Assembly (NCBI RefSeq): GCF_040869045.1
Contig: NC_090321.1
Span: forward strand, 128,889,689 to 128,953,688
Direction: 5' to 3'
DNA: 64,000 nt
From: Eurosta solidaginis
Lineage: Eukaryota > Arthropoda > Insecta > Diptera > Tephritidae
The position numbers and the translations under genes were made by a program. Shown here piece by piece: positions 1 through 11,359 of this stretch. Under the pieces are notes generated by a model. It was not told the DNA's origin. It did not search any database and worked only from the letters and a program-made list of their open reading frames with translations. Within the stretch, counting starts at the first letter, position 1. Every line of letters begins with the position of its first letter.

Positions 1-688
1 AGGGGAAAGTGGTTAAAAGTGGGTAGTCATGGTTGGCAGGTTAATAGCTGTGAGTACAATATTGAGTTTTTAATTTCAATATGAAATAATTGATATATAT
101 CAATAAAAATTATTTCAAGAAGTCTTTTGATATTTTTTAAAATTGACTGTAGTGATTAGCTTTATTTCATAATTTTTTTTTTTTTTTGTAGTGTATTTTT
201 GCCATTTTCAAATTTATTTGTATTATGGAGTTTGTATGTCTATTGTTGTAAATTTACTTATATGTGTGAATGATATATACTTTTGCTTATAAACTGGAGA
301 AAGGGTGTACATAATCAATATAAATAATAAATTGACTATGGTTTAAAATCAATTAATATAAATTTTTAAGTAATGTAACATTAGTATTCTAAATGGAATA
401 ATTTTGTTTAGATTAAATGTTCATTTCATAATGTAAAAAAAGAATGAAGAAACAAACTTTTTAAAATAAGATATAAGTATTAGAAAAAAAATTCAAACCT
501 TTGAACAATACAGCTCATCAAATGGTCATGTCATTACACTGGTACTACTAGTTTTGTATGTTACATTTATTTTGATATTTTTAAAATTTTAATAAAATTT
601 AATTTTCAAAAAAAAATATGACTAGTTTAGTAGATTATTAGTGGCAATTAAAAAAATAAATGTGGTCGCAGACCAAAAGAAATGGAAA
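1..688. other. AT-rich stretch without a gene
   Basis: Very AT-rich sequence with homopolymer runs (a long T run near 172-188) and stops in every frame. It has no match elsewhere in the window: the reverse-complement homology with the right arm begins only near 689, inside LINE sequence. I see nothing functional in it. Confidence 0.6.
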
Positions 689-2325
689 TTCTGCTCAACT
701 ATATACAAGGGTATAGATTCAAAAAAAGATTGTGCTGGGCTTTTTGTGGACATTACAAAAGCATTCGATATGGTTGATCATGGTCGTCTTTTAAATAAGC
801 TTTATAATTTGGGATTTCGTGGATTGTTATACAATTGGTTTGTTTCTTACTTAGGAAATAGAACCCAAAGAGTGAAAATAGGCAATACTCTTAGTGAGAC
901 CAAAGTCATAAACTCTGTTGTACCACAAGGATCGTTTCTTTGTCCCATATTATGTGAACTCACTATTTATTCAACCTTTTAAGGGCATAGTCGAAGCATT
1001 TCCGGATGACCTAGGAATTGCATATAACTCAACGGATCCTTTAAATTTGATAGCGGATCTTAACCACGATATACACATACTTTGGTCATGGTTTGCGGAA
1101 CATAAACTGGTTGTCAGCAATAAAACCAAATTAATGTGCTTTAGTCCAAAACTTCAAGAAGCACAAGATCTTAATGTAACTTTTCACAGTGCAATATGCA
1201 AACGTAATATCCTATATAGTAATAAGTGCTCCAACCACCATTATGAGTGTTCTTTTCGTAATAATACAGCATGTGACTCTAACTGCTTTGAAATTGAAAA
1301 AGTGAATAGTTTTAAATACCTAGGAGCCACAATTGACTGTAATCTAAACTGGAATGAGCAAATCGCAACTCTAAGAAAATACCCAATCGTATACTTTACC
1401 GTCTCAGAAAATACGTTCCAAACCATACACTGGAAATAGTTTATTATGGTGTATTTCATTCAAAATTAGAATATGGAATAAGTTGCTGGGGTGGTGCTGA
1501 CTCCAATAAATCAATCAATTAACTGTACTGCAAAAATGTGCGGTAAGAAAAATTTTTAATTGTCCACGTCGCACTCACTCGTTTGACTTATTTAGAAGAT
1601 CAAATATATTGCCAGTTCGGCATTTGTTCTATTACAAAGTTTTAAAAATTTTTTACATGAGAGGTGGCTATTTGCAAAATCCAACACGAGGTATGTACAG
1701 CCTGCGTAGTAACCATAGCACACTTGTTTCTTTGCCAGTTTTTCGAACAAGATTGTTTAGAAATTCCTACATTGTCTTATCCTGCAAATTTTTAATTCCC
1801 TTCCAGAAAACATACGAGACATTAGATCCAGATCTGTGTTTTTAAAAAAAATAAAAACTTCGCTTCTTGAGTTTGATACCAACCAGATAGAAATTTCGAT
1901 GCACTACGTTGTATAATATAGTCTTTACTTTTATATATGCATTGTATAGTTTTGAATTTTCTTTTTTCTGTTTTCATATGAGGAATTCTGTAAACTTAGC
2001 TTTTATCTTTTTTCTTCAAATTGTTTCATCACTTAATTTAGTCAATTTATTTTTGAAATATCTTATTCTCATTTTGAATAAATTTTTTTTATATATTTTG
2101 TATTTTTTTGTTCACCCCACTACCACTATTTATATAATTGAATTTGTTAAAACATGATGTGACATACAACACTATTATTATTATTTTTTTTTTTTTTAAA
2201 GATGTCATTAACTATTCTCTAAGTAATGATATTGTAGACATGTAAAATCAAGCTATCAATATATGTACATACACTTATGAGAATAATGAAATAAATAATA
2301 ATCTAATCTAATCTAATCTAATATA
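689..2325 (+). mobile_element. LINE-A: 3' end of a Jockey/CR1-group LINE
   Basis: This is the 3'-terminal 1.6 kb of a non-LTR retrotransposon: the second half of the reverse transcriptase, the C-terminal region, an AT-rich 3' UTR and a tail of about four TAATC units near 2302-2325. It is the same copy, by shared lesions, as the 3' end of LINE-B on the minus strand at 14514-16145. LINE-B continues through the endonuclease and ORF1, so LINE-A is truncated by the duplication breakpoint and not by 5' truncation at insertion. The clade within the Jockey/CR1 group is not resolved by eye. Confidence 0.85.
690..1845 (+). pseudogene. Reverse transcriptase remnant of LINE-A
   Basis: Recognisable reverse transcriptase blocks are ITKAFDMVDHGRLLNKLY (near 755), SYLGNRTQRVKIG (near 845) and VPQGS (near 920). 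A frameshift follows at about 950. The catalytic block then continues in another frame, reading FPDD at 999-1010 where an (F/Y)ADD motif is expected. The distal part includes FKYLGATID and the C-terminal region ending near 1844. There is a further frame break near 1381 caused by a 10-bp deletion absent from the right arm, and another near 1510. The frameshift at 950 and the FPDD change are both shared with the right arm, so this copy was dead before the duplication. Confidence 0.85.
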
Positions 2326-2472
2326 GTCAAGCGCGAAATGCGGAATTTAATTGTATAATATTTTGACAAAACCAAAAAAATAAATATAAAAAAATCACAA
2401 ACACTGTTCACCCATATATACGTGTAAATATACGTGTATAAATAAACGCGAATGTGTAAATTACTGGTATAT

Positions 2473-2912
2473 ATGGGGTATTCCATCCCATTTCGACCAA
2501 TTTTGAACCCAACCCCTTTAGAATTGGCTGAAAGTTTTTCTTCTTTTTCTAGCTTACGAAAGACGTCTTTCAGAATTTTTTCTAATTTTTTCATCCAACT
2601 CAAAAAAAGTTATGAATTTAAAAAAACACCGTTTTTGTTTTCAAAATGTTATAACTTTTTCAAAAATTGACCGTTTGGGATAAAAAAAAATACAAAAAAA
2701 TTTTTAACGGTCAATTTTTGAAAAAGTTATAACATTTTGAAAACAAAAACGGTGTTTTTTTTTTTAATTCATAACATTTTTTGAGTTGGATGAAAAAATT
2801 TGAAAAAATTCTGAAAAACGTCCTTCGTAAGCTAGAAAAAAAGAAAAACTTTCAGCCAATTCTAAAGGGGTCGGGTTCAAAATTGGTCGAAATGGGATGG
2901 AATAACCCATAT
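2473..2912. repeat. 440-bp palindrome (MITE-like), left copy
   Basis: Two arms of about 215 bp face each other around a centre near 2690. The outer tips are GGGGTATTCCATCCC and its complement, and the inner ends contain ACGGTCAATTTTTG. Identity between arms is very high. ATAT stands on both sides of the tips and may be part of a target duplication. It has no coding capacity; open frames across it come from the palindrome. The whole palindrome is present again at 13915-14354, inside the right arm. A non-autonomous inverted-repeat element is the simplest reading. Confidence 0.65.
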
Positions 2913-3284
2913 GTACCTATACATTAGAAGATAATAATGCTTTGAAGTCTGTATGAATGTCCTGGAGGGACGAAAATATCTCAAACTTAGTTTTGTACGC
3001 TAGAATACGTACTAATGTACATGCGCAATATACAAAGGTATTTACATATATGTTTGTTTGTGCGAACGTATGCACGTGAATCAAAGAAGCTGCTCTACCT
3101 TTACAGAGTTGGTTTTGATTTGTTTCTTCGTCGCTTTGATGCCGCGTTCTTCTAGTGAACTGGGTGCGCTTCATTGTAGTGTTGGGAGAGTGCAGCAAAG
3201 AAAGGTGAAAAAATTGCTAAGGTAAGATAGGTTAATAACTTTGATCAGCATTACCAACTCTATTTGATATTGTAGCTATCCTGT

Positions 3285-3995
3285 AATCCTCAGTTCCATA
3301 GGTGGACGCCGTTTCGAGATATCGCCATAAAGGTGGACCAGGGGTGACCCTAGAATTTGTTTGTACAATATGGGTATCAAAAGAAAGGTGTTAATGAGTT
3401 TTTTAAAAGGGAGTAATCCTTAGTTCCATAGGTGGACGCCGTTTCGAGATATCGCCATAAAGGTGGACCAGGGGTGACCCTAGAATTTGTTTGTACAATA
3501 TGGGTATCAAAAGAAAGGTGTTAATGAGTTTTTTAAAAGGGAGTAATCCTTAGTTCCATAGGTGGACGCCGTTTCGAGATATCGCCATAAAGGTGAGCCA
3601 GTGGTGACTCTAGAATTCTTTGTGCAATATGGTTATCAAACGAAAGGAGTTAATGAGTATTTTTAAAAGGGAGTGGGCCTTCGTTCTATAGGTGTTCGCC
3701 CTTTCGAGATATCGCCATTAAGGTGGACCAGGGGTGACTTTATAATATGTTTGTACGATATGGGTATCAAATGAAAGGTGTTAATGAGTATTTTAAAAGG
3801 GCGTGGGTCTTAGTTCTATAGGTGGACGCCTTTTCGAGATATCGCCATAAAGGTGGACCAGGGGTGACTCTAGAATGAGTTTGTACGATATGGGTATCAA
3901 ATTAAAGGTATTAATGAGAGGTTTAAAAGGGAGTGGCCCTTAGTTTTATATGTGAAGGCGTTTTCCAGATATCGACCAAAATGTGGACCAGGGTG
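3285..3995 (+). repeat. 130-bp satellite array (Sat-A), about 5.5 units
   Basis: Tandem units start with TAGTTCCATAGGTGGACG at 3291, 3421 and 3551, and with diverged starts at 3681, 3811 and 3941, an exact 130-bp period. Each unit contains TTTCGAGATATCGCCATAA and GGGTATCAAATGAAAGGTG. The first three units are nearly identical and the later ones more diverged, suggesting recent local amplification at the left edge. Confidence 0.95.
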
Positions 3996-5150
3996 ACCCA
4001 GAACATTATCTGTTGAATACCGCTAATTTATTTATATATGTAATACCTGCCAAGATTTTAAGGGTTTTTTATTTCGCCCTTCAGAACTTTTTCATTTTCT
4101 TCTACTTAATATGGTGGGTGTCACAACCATTTTATAAAGTTTTTTCTAAAGTTATATTTCGCGTTAATAAAATAATCCAATTACCTTACCATGTTTCATC
4201 CCTTTTTTCGTATTTGGTATGTATTATCCCATTTTTTTCATTTTTCATAATTTTCGATATCGAAAAAGTGGGCGTGGTCATAGTCGGATTTCGTTCATTT
4301 TTTATACCAAGATAAAGTGAGTTCAGATAAGTATGTGAACTAAGTTCAGTAAAGATATGTCGATTTTTGCTCAAGTTATCGTGTTAACGGCCATGCGGAA
4401 GGACAGACGAACGACTGTGTATAAAAATTGGGCGTGGCATCAACCGATTTTACCCATTTTCACAGAAAATAGTTAACGTCATAAAATTTATGCCCCTACC
4501 AAATTTTAAAAGGATTGGTTAATTTTTGTTCGACTTATGGCGTTAAAAGTATCGTAGACAAATTAAATGAAAAAGGGCGGAGCCACGCCCATTTTGAAAT
4601 TTTCTTTTATTTTTGTATTTTGTTGCACCATATCATTACTGGAGTTGAATGTTGACATAATTTACTTATATACTGTAAAGATATTAACTTTTTTTTTAAA
4701 TTTGAATTTAAAAAAAAAATTTTTTAAAAAGTGGGAGTGGTCGTTCTCCGATTTTGCTAATTTTTATTAAGCAGACATATAGTAATAAGAGTAACGTTCC
4801 TGCCAAATTTCATCATGATATCTTCAACGACTGCCAAATTACAGCTTGCAAACATTTTAAATTACCTTCTTTTAAAAGTGGGCGGTGCCACGCCCATTGT
4901 CCAAAAGTTTACTAATTTTCTATTTTGCGTCATAAGTTCAACTCATCTACCAAGTTTTGTCGCTTTATCTGTCTTTTGTAATGAATTATCGCACTTTTTC
5001 GGTTTTTCGTAATTTTCGATATCGAAAAAGTGGGCGTGGTTATAGTCCGATATCGTTCATTTTAAATAACGATCTGAGATGAGTACTCAGGAACCTACAT
5101 ACCAAATTTCATCAAGATACCTCAAAATTTACTCAAGTTATCGTGTTAAC

Positions 5151-5174
5151 GGACGGACGGACGGACGGACGGAC
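5151..5174 (+). repeat. (GGAC)6 microsatellite
   Basis: Six perfect GGAC units follow TATCGTGTTAAC. The reverse complement, (GTCC/GTCT)n followed by GTTAACACGATAAC, recurs at 28214-28240 and 50692-50720. (GTCY)n proto-microsatellites at a fixed internal place are described for dipteran mini-me/DINE-type elements, which supports but does not prove such an affinity. Confidence 0.9.
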
Positions 5175-5314
5175 ATGGCTCAATCAAATTTTTTTTCGAT
5201 CCTGATTATTTTGATATATGGAAGTCTATATCTATCTCGATTCCTTTATATATGTACAACCAACCGTTATCCAATCAAACTTAATATACTCTGTGAGCTC
5301 TGCTCAACTGAGTA

Positions 5315-5624
5315 TAAAAATTTTAAAAGAGAATATGTGTATTTAAATATAAAATAAAATTTATTAAAATATATAGTTAAACACTAAATAATTGGCGATC
5401 CTGCTGAACTATATAATTTTCGACTTACACGAAATTTCGCTGTTAAATAATCTAATACGCCTTGATTTTACAAATAATTTTATAACTAATCTGTCATTGC
5501 CGTTGACCCCCTTGGCACATTTGGTTAGCTTGCAAATCGACGGCAATCCGATTAAATCCATACTACACGTATTCTATGAACATTACGTGTACGTGCGCGT
5601 GCCGCAATCGAAAAACAACAACAT
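5315..5624 (+). repeat. Left inner arm of the inverted duplication
   Basis: These 310 bp match the reverse complement of 12965-13274. The match contains the leucine-rich-repeat fragment and ends at AACAACAACAT. Beyond that point the left copy continues as gene-like sequence, while the right copy passes directly into the minisatellite. Together with the outer arms this shows that the duplicated block originally ran from the LINE through the gene fragment. Confidence 0.85.
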
Positions 5625-5860
5625 CTTTACAAGGTGATACAAATTCTTTATCATATACATCGTCGGTAATTTCATTTATACCAAATAGTTCACATAACAT
5701 GGGTGCAGATGGTTTGAATAGCCCACGTCGTCCAGCTGACGACTGTAATGAGAATACAATATTTTCCGATAAATACAAAATGAGAAATACACACACACTT
5801 ACCGCCCTATTATGTGCACTTGACAAATTCACCATCTTGCTTATTTGTCAAGTTTGACAA
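5392..5860 (+). pseudogene. Leucine-rich-repeat gene fragment (LRRC40-like)
   Basis: The frame from 5392 shows LRR-type spacing: NLIRLDFTNNFITNLSL, then AHLVSLQIDGNPIKSI, a typical LxxLxLxxN pattern with a conserved DGNP block. After about 5570 the likeness moves to another frame, which carries a polar linker and the block KYKMRNTHTLT near 5778. The order LRR, DGNPIKSI, polar linker and NTHTLT-like block resembles the middle of LRRC40-type proteins, as I remember the family; this is an inference. There are frameshifts and no full gene, so it is a pseudogene or captured fragment. The first 230 bp are duplicated in inverse orientation at 12965-13197. Confidence 0.5.
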
Positions 5861-6049
5861 TTTATCAAGTAATTGCTATTCTGCGTACAAAATAAAAAGC
5901 TTTTTCGCTGACAAATTGTCAATAAGTCAAACGCTCTTGATAATTTAATTTATACGGATAAATTTAAATTAGAATTCTGTTATTGTGCGATCGAGAGAAA
6001 ATGGAAGAACATTTATTACTTTTGCTATTATTGTGGGAAGATCATCCTG

Positions 6050-6705
6050 GGGTTTTTGGGGGTAATTTCGGGATGGTGTTAGAGACTCCCTCGCGGTCCT
6101 CCCGGGGTCATTAAGGGGTCGTTCTGTGATCTTTTTGGGAACTCTCTCGGGGTCATTTGGGGGACAATCCGGGATGGTTTTGGGGACTCCATCGGGTCCT
6201 CCCGGGGTCATTTGGGGGACATTCTGGGAGGGCTTTGGGGACTACCTCGGGGAGATTTGGGGCTCATTCTGGGATGGTTTTGGGGACTCCCTCAGGGTCA
6301 TTTTGTGGACATTCCGGGATGGTTCTGGGGACTCCCTCGGGGTCATTTGGGATGGTTTTAGGGACTCCATCGGGTCCTCCCGGGGTCATTTGGGGAACAT
6401 TTTGGGATGTTTGAGGTACACTCTGGGATGATTTTGGGGACTCCCTCGAGGTCATTTAGGGGTCATTGTGGAATGATTTTGGGGACTCCCTCGGGGTAAT
6501 TTGGGGGACATTGTGGGATGGTTTTGGGGACTCCCTCGGGGTAATTTGGGGGTCATTCTGGGATGGTTTTGGGGACTCCATCGGGGTTAAATGGGGGACA
6601 TTCTGGGATGGTTTTGGGGACTCCTTCGGGGTAATTTGGGGGATATTGTGGGATGGTTTTGGGGACTCCCTCAGGGTCAATTGGAGGACATTCAGGGATG
6701 GTGTT
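6050..6705 (+). repeat. 45-bp G-rich minisatellite, left array
   Basis: About 14 imperfect copies of a 45-bp unit containing TTTTGGGGACTCCCTCGG, GGTCATTTGGGGG and ACATTCTGGGATGG; some copies carry an extra 9 bp (TCCTCCCGG type). Because 45 is a multiple of three, long open frames run on both strands (for example 6126-6431 and 6456-6680). These are repeat artefacts, not genes. Four G runs per unit on the plus strand could form a G-quadruplex. The array resumes at 11770 in the same orientation beyond LINE-C, so LINE-C inserted within it. Confidence 0.95.
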
Positions 6706-6933
6706 TATTTATTTATTTATTATTTAAACTCGACGACAAACTATGGTCGACTGCATAATATAAAAGATATATAAATATACAACTCAAAAGATTAAATTTA
6801 AGATATATCGAGATTTCAACAATGTTATATTACAAACAAAGAAATATTAATGAACATTACTATTTAATTTCAAAATATAATAATAATAAGAAATATGAGT
6901 AGAAATAAGATCTTATGCCGAAATCTTATACTG

Positions 6934-7237
6934 GCGGAATGCATCAGATTCCGCTCAGCATGATATCGGAATGCAGTGGATTCCAATCTCCCTGTTGGAA
7001 TGCAACAAGATTCCAATCAGCATGTCATGGGAATCCGGCAGTGCTTAGAGTAGTGTAATGAGGATACGCCATCACAAGGCATAAAAAAGTAACATGACCT
7101 GTGTTGTTGGAATGCGCCGGATTCCAATCAGCTCGATGCCTGACCCATAAGATTATACTGCCGGAATGCATACGATTCCGGTCAGTGACTCACGAAAAAG
7201 CATGTTTTTTACGTTGTTGGAATGCACCAGATTCCAA
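6934..7237 (-). other. Array of six covarying hairpins in the LINE-C 3' UTR
   Basis: Six short hairpins share one design: a 5-7-bp stem around GGAAT/ATTCC and a 7-8-nt loop that begins GC and ends in G, most followed by TCAG or TCAA. They lie at 6934-6954, 6968-6984, 6995-7016, 7107-7127, 7161-7181 and 7217-7237. The outer two base pairs change together: GC..GC, TT..AA, TT..AA, CC..GG and TT..AA. Such compensatory changes argue that the stem itself is kept, in RNA or DNA. In LINEs the 3' UTR is where the reverse transcriptase recognises its RNA, so a recognition role is a reasonable inference. The hairpins are inside the transcribed strand of LINE-C, between ORF2 and the tail. Confidence 0.7.
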
Positions 7238-7366
7238 TCAACACAGTACTGTTTTGTTCCTTCTTAATGATCCATGTTGATAAATGTTCCTCCATCCTTA
7301 AGCGAAATAGTTCCCGTTTTTTATCGAAGGAATAAAATGCCGGCAAATTAAATTAGCTTGTATCTC

Positions 7367-10300
7367 TTAATTTAGATAGGCAAGTATTGCATTACGTATA
7401 GTGGCAAAAGTACATTCAAGACTGATGCAGCTATACAAGTCATTGTAGTGCGCGCACCAGATAAGAAGAGGATTATTTTTAGCAAAGTTTCGTCGACAAA
7501 GGGGTAAATAGAAAGGAACGTAGTGTCTGGATACTCTAGGGGGAACCGCAAAAAACAAGCGGCTGAGGAGGTCCGCGGAATCAATTTCTCCAATAATGAG
7601 CTTATGGATGAACAATACCCCCAGTAATATTCTCCGATTTTCCAGAGTGGGTAAGTTAATAAGAAGAAGTCTACTTCTGTATGGAGGAAGGTGGAGACTT
7701 GAGTCCCAATTAAGGCCGCGCAATGCAAATATCAAAAATTGCTTTTGAACTGACTCAAGACGCTTTATATGCTTTTGAGAAACAGGGGACCAAACGCATG
7801 AGCAATACTCGAGTATTGGACGAACCAGCGATGTGTAAAGAACCTTAGTGAGGTACGGATCATCGAACTCTTTAGCCCATCTTTTAACAAATCCAAGTAA
7901 ACTCAAAGCTTTGTTGGCTATAGATGAAATATGCATGTTAAAATTCAATTTCGGATCAAAAAGGACACCTAGATCATTTGCAATAGATATACGCTCCAAA
8001 GGCGTACCATCTATTACATAAGATTTCAATGCTGGCTTCACTCGGTGAAATGTCATATGCTTACATTTAGAGCAATTTAAAGCTAGTAAATTTGTTGTGC
8101 ACCAACATTGGAACGAGTCCAAGTCGGCCTGAAGAAGATCCAAGGAACTCAAATCGGTAGGACAGTAAGTGTAGCAAAGTTTTACATCATCCGCATACAT
8201 TATAGTGTGGGAATATAATATTGTCTGTGGCAAGTCATTAATGAAAAGGGCAAAGAGCAAAGGGACTAGATGACTTCCCTGGGGTACGCCGGAGGAAACT
8301 CCGAACGATTCCGACAGATTGCACTTGAACAGGACTTTTTGGGTCCGGTTAGAAAGATAGCTTTTCAGCCACATTAATAGGTGAAACGGAAAGCCCAGTG
8401 AATCAAGCTTATGAATAAGCAACTCATGGTTGACGGTATCAAATGCTTTGCTGAAGTCCGTGTAGATGACATCCGTTTGCTTGTTCGCTAAAAATCCTTC
8501 CATAACTATAGAGGTGAATACAAGCAAATTTGTAGTGGTTGACCTTTAACGAATAAAACCGTGTTGGCATGCAGATAAAAGACTAGAACACTGATATTGC
8601 AGTTGACTGGTAACAATCTGTTCAAAGACTTTAAGAATGACTGAAAGTTTAGCAATACCCCTGTAGTTTTCAACTTTTGACCTACTACCTTTTTTATGCA
8701 GGGGTATAATAAAAGACTGTTTCCAAAGTGCCGGGAATGGCGCAGATCCCAGAGATAGCTCAAATAATTTTAAAATAGGCTCATACATGTTTTCGGCGCA
8801 GTACCTAAGCACGCAACTAGGAACACCGTCCGGTCCCGGAGAAAAGGTGGGCTTCAAAGATTGAAGACTCTGAAGAACAATATTACCATCAATAGCAGGA
8901 TTCCTAATGTAATTTGAGCTATCTAAGTGATAGGGATATTGACCGGAATGAAAACCACTGGATGAATACGTGGACTTAAAGAACTCAGAAAATAGTTCAG
9001 CAACGTCGTCATCAGTGCAAGCTTTTTTACCTCCAAAGGTTAATGAGGAAGGATACCCAGAAGTTTTCCGCTTTGAATTTACGAAACTGTAAAACTTTTT
9101 TGGATTTCTAAAAAATTGGGCTTTACAACAACTCAAGTAATTTTTATAACAAAGCTGATTAAGACGGTGAAATTTAGAACGAGCTATTAGATATTTAGAG
9201 AGGTCTGCAGATGCTCCAGATTTCTTGAACCTCTTATAAAGCCTAGATTTAATGTTACTAAGTCTGATAAGTTGCCTTGAAAACCAAGGGGGCTTATTCG
9301 AACATAGGGTATAGCGAGTAGGAATGCAGGTATCAAAGAAGCCATCAAGCGTACTGTAAAATATAGAGATAGCCGAATCGACATCAGTGCAAGCATAGAG
9401 ATCCGACCAATCATGGGAAGCCAACAGATCATTGAGCATAATGAAATTCGCTTTGTAGAAGCATCTAGATCGGGGACGAGACTGTACTTGAATCCTACGG
9501 GGTAGGCTGATATCAAGTAATATCTCTAGCGTAGGGTGAAGAGGGTCTTCTGGAAGGGATAAAGGTGGTATTCGCGTAAGGGCAGTACCCACCGAGCCAT
9601 CCACAAATACTAAATCCAGCATTTTATTTCCACTATTTGGAACATTGTTAATCTGTAAAAGAGATGAGTCTAACAAGCAATTGAGAAACTCATGTTGAGC
9701 AGTGGGAGTTAAAAAGTTTGAATCACTTATATTAACCCAACTAACTGTTGGCAAGTTAAAGTCACCAACAACAACAAGTCGATCTTTATCTCCCAACTGC
9801 GAATGCAAATCACAGATGGCCGAGCTATGACTAGCATAAACATCCATATCCGAACGAGGTGGTATATACGAACAGCAAACAATTACGCTATAGCTACCGA
9901 ATGAAAGCCTAACTGCTATGAATTCGATATGAGAGATATTGTCCAGCGAAATCAACTCAGACGATAGGTTAGATTCAACAGCAATAAGGACACCTCCCGC
10001 TCTAGAGATGCGATCACGCCGATAAACAGCATATTTATTTGAAAAAAACTCAGAATTGTAATTATCAGGCTTTAGCCAGGTCTCCGTAAAAGCTACAACT
10101 TGTGCAGAAAAGTTGAAAGAATTAAGGAAGAATGGAACAAGTTTTGATCGTAAACCACGAACATTTTGGTAATTAATGAGAAGACGGGACAGATCAGCAA
10201 TTACCTTTGTGTTGTTATTACTGTGTTCGTCATACCGTTTTTGGCTGTAATAAAACAGGTTCGGCCCTCGCCTTTCTCGTGAACAAGTGAACCACAGTAT

Positions 10301-10510
10301 GCTTGGGCCAAAAAGAGGAATCAAGTACCTTATCGAAATATTCATCTGAAAGGGATATTTTAAATGAGGAGATGTCTCTCTCATATTTAAAGTTAAATTT
10401 ATACACATTGATGTTACTAGTGGGTGCAACACCAAGTTTAGAGCAAACGTAATGAGCAATGTCATTTTCGGAAAGCGAGGCGTGTAATCGGGACACAAAT
10501 ACAGCCCCAC
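7367..10510 (-). pseudogene. LINE-C ORF2: endonuclease and reverse transcriptase, one stop codon
   Basis: The frame runs 1,047 codons and is broken by a single in-frame TAA at 8543-8545, right after QHGFIR and before RSTTTNLL. The APE-type endonuclease is shown by YQNVRGLRSK, FTETWLKP and VVGDFNLPTVSW. The reverse transcriptase shows SPGPDGVPSCVLRY, YRGIAKLSVILK, TDFSKAFDTVNHELL, GVPQGSHLVPLLF and the catalytic MYADDVKLCY at 8186-8200. The C-terminal region reaches 7367 without an RNase H domain. The protein would copy element RNA onto a nicked chromosomal target. The first 110 codons overlap the end of ORF1, so the true start is probably near the YQNVRG block. One nonsense codon is all that separates it from an intact frame. 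Confidence 0.85.
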
Positions 10511-11359
10511 GAGGTGGCACGGCAGTCACCTGCAAAGGAGTAGCGGATAGCGCACCAGAGAGCTGGGAAGGTGCGGCCGTTATAGCGTTGGTTATCGAGC
10601 CCGTAATATTTTTTCAGGTACACTTGTATCGTTAGCAACAACCCCAGTATCGGTAGCTGTTATTGTTGGAGCTAAAGATACCGGTGGAGGTGTAGGATGA
10701 ATTGGGGAGTCCAGCGAAATCAACATTGGTGACGTAGAACAAACAGCCGCAAAGGTACCACTATTAGTTCGTGCATCGTTTAGTTTGCCAGAGATCGTCT
10801 CACTGGAAGTCTCGACACAACCTTGTGGATATTCTTGTGGAGATTCCTGAGCTGCATTGTTCATAATGTCTTTGGTAAGCCTGTTCGTATCAGTCAACGC
10901 GGTTGAAGGGACATTCGTAGGAGGACAGCTTTGCCCCTGACTCGAAGACAAGTTGGAGTTATTGTTGGGCATACATTTCTTACGTTTTGGGGATTCAGAT
11001 ATCACTTTCAATTTTTTAAAGTGAGCCTCCATCGTTTTGAATCTTTCGTTAAGGTCACGACACCCAATAAAAATGTTGTTGAACTCTTTCTGAGTTTGCC
11101 TCATAAAAGCTCGCATGTCATTTTCTACGGAACGACAATCATGACATGTCCAGTTCAGTCCAATTTTGCTGGATATTAGGTCAAACACCCGACCACCTAT
11201 GTGAGAGAAACCGGCACAGATAACATGAGCCATATTATCACAGAGCCAACAACAAACATAAGTATCACCACGGGAAATTTTCTTTTGATTGGTGCACTTC
11301 TTGACACAGCAATCCAACATAATTGCAAAGTTAAACAAACCCAAAAGAAAAATAGGCAA
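10230..11359 (-). pseudogene. LINE-C ORF1: PHD-type zinc finger protein, frameshifted
   Basis: The first part (11359-10592) opens with a cysteine/histidine pattern (CVKKC, CCWLC, HVICAGF, WTCHDC) typical of a PHD-like finger, followed by a short predicted coiled coil (FNERFKTMEAHFKKL type) and a Ser/Thr/Pro-rich stretch. The second part (10535-10230), in another frame, has the compact block PPRGAVFVSRLHASLSENDI that resembles the C-terminal nucleic-acid-binding half of insect LINE ORF1 proteins. The break lies between 10592 and 10535. ORF1 proteins of this kind bind element RNA as a chaperone. PHD-bearing ORF1 is known in CR1/Jockey-related LINEs; LINE-B in this window has the same layout. 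Confidence 0.7.

Larger units (their letters stand above)
689..3279 (+). repeat. Left outer arm of a large inverted duplication
   Basis: This segment is repeated in reverse complement at 13545-16145 with only scattered differences. It carries, in order, the LINE 3' end, a 440-bp palindrome and about 370 bp of unique sequence. The match begins abruptly inside the LINE reverse transcriptase at about 689 and ends after AGCTAT at 3279, where a satellite-bearing element has entered. Visible differences are small: a 10-bp deletion near 1381 in the left arm, single-base indels, and four versus two or three copies of the terminal TAATC repeat. The two arms therefore diverged recently. Confidence 0.85.
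3280..5314 (+). mobile_element. Fragment of the two-headed satellite element (FB family)
   Basis: This piece interrupts the left arm: the right arm has 270 bp of unrelated sequence (13275-13544) at the same place. It starts inside the 130-bp satellite, runs through about 1.1 kb of unique sequence containing repeated GTGGGCGTGG blocks next to ATATCGAAAA, passes a (GGAC)6 tract, and ends in the partly self-complementary tail GAGCTCTGCTCAACTGAG. The order satellite, unique, (GGAC)n, tail matches each half of the 6.5-kb element at 47308-53795. The outer head is missing here. There are no coding regions; frames such as 3983-4315 and 5079-5357 are chance. Confidence 0.75.

Noticed and set aside
1909..2157. 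82-residue hydrophobic frame, also at 14658-14906 minus
   Set aside because: It is in the AT-rich 3' UTR of LINE-A/LINE-B; the hydrophobic composition follows from T-rich DNA and the copy from the inverted duplication.
2313..2670. Frames on both strands around 2313-2670 and 14156-14513
   Set aside because: They fall in the 440-bp palindrome and its flanks; the mirrored frames reflect the palindrome.
6126..6774. Several overlapping open frames on both strands (Gly/Phe/Trp-rich or Pro/Ser-rich)
   Set aside because: They are translations of the 45-bp minisatellite, whose unit length is divisible by three.
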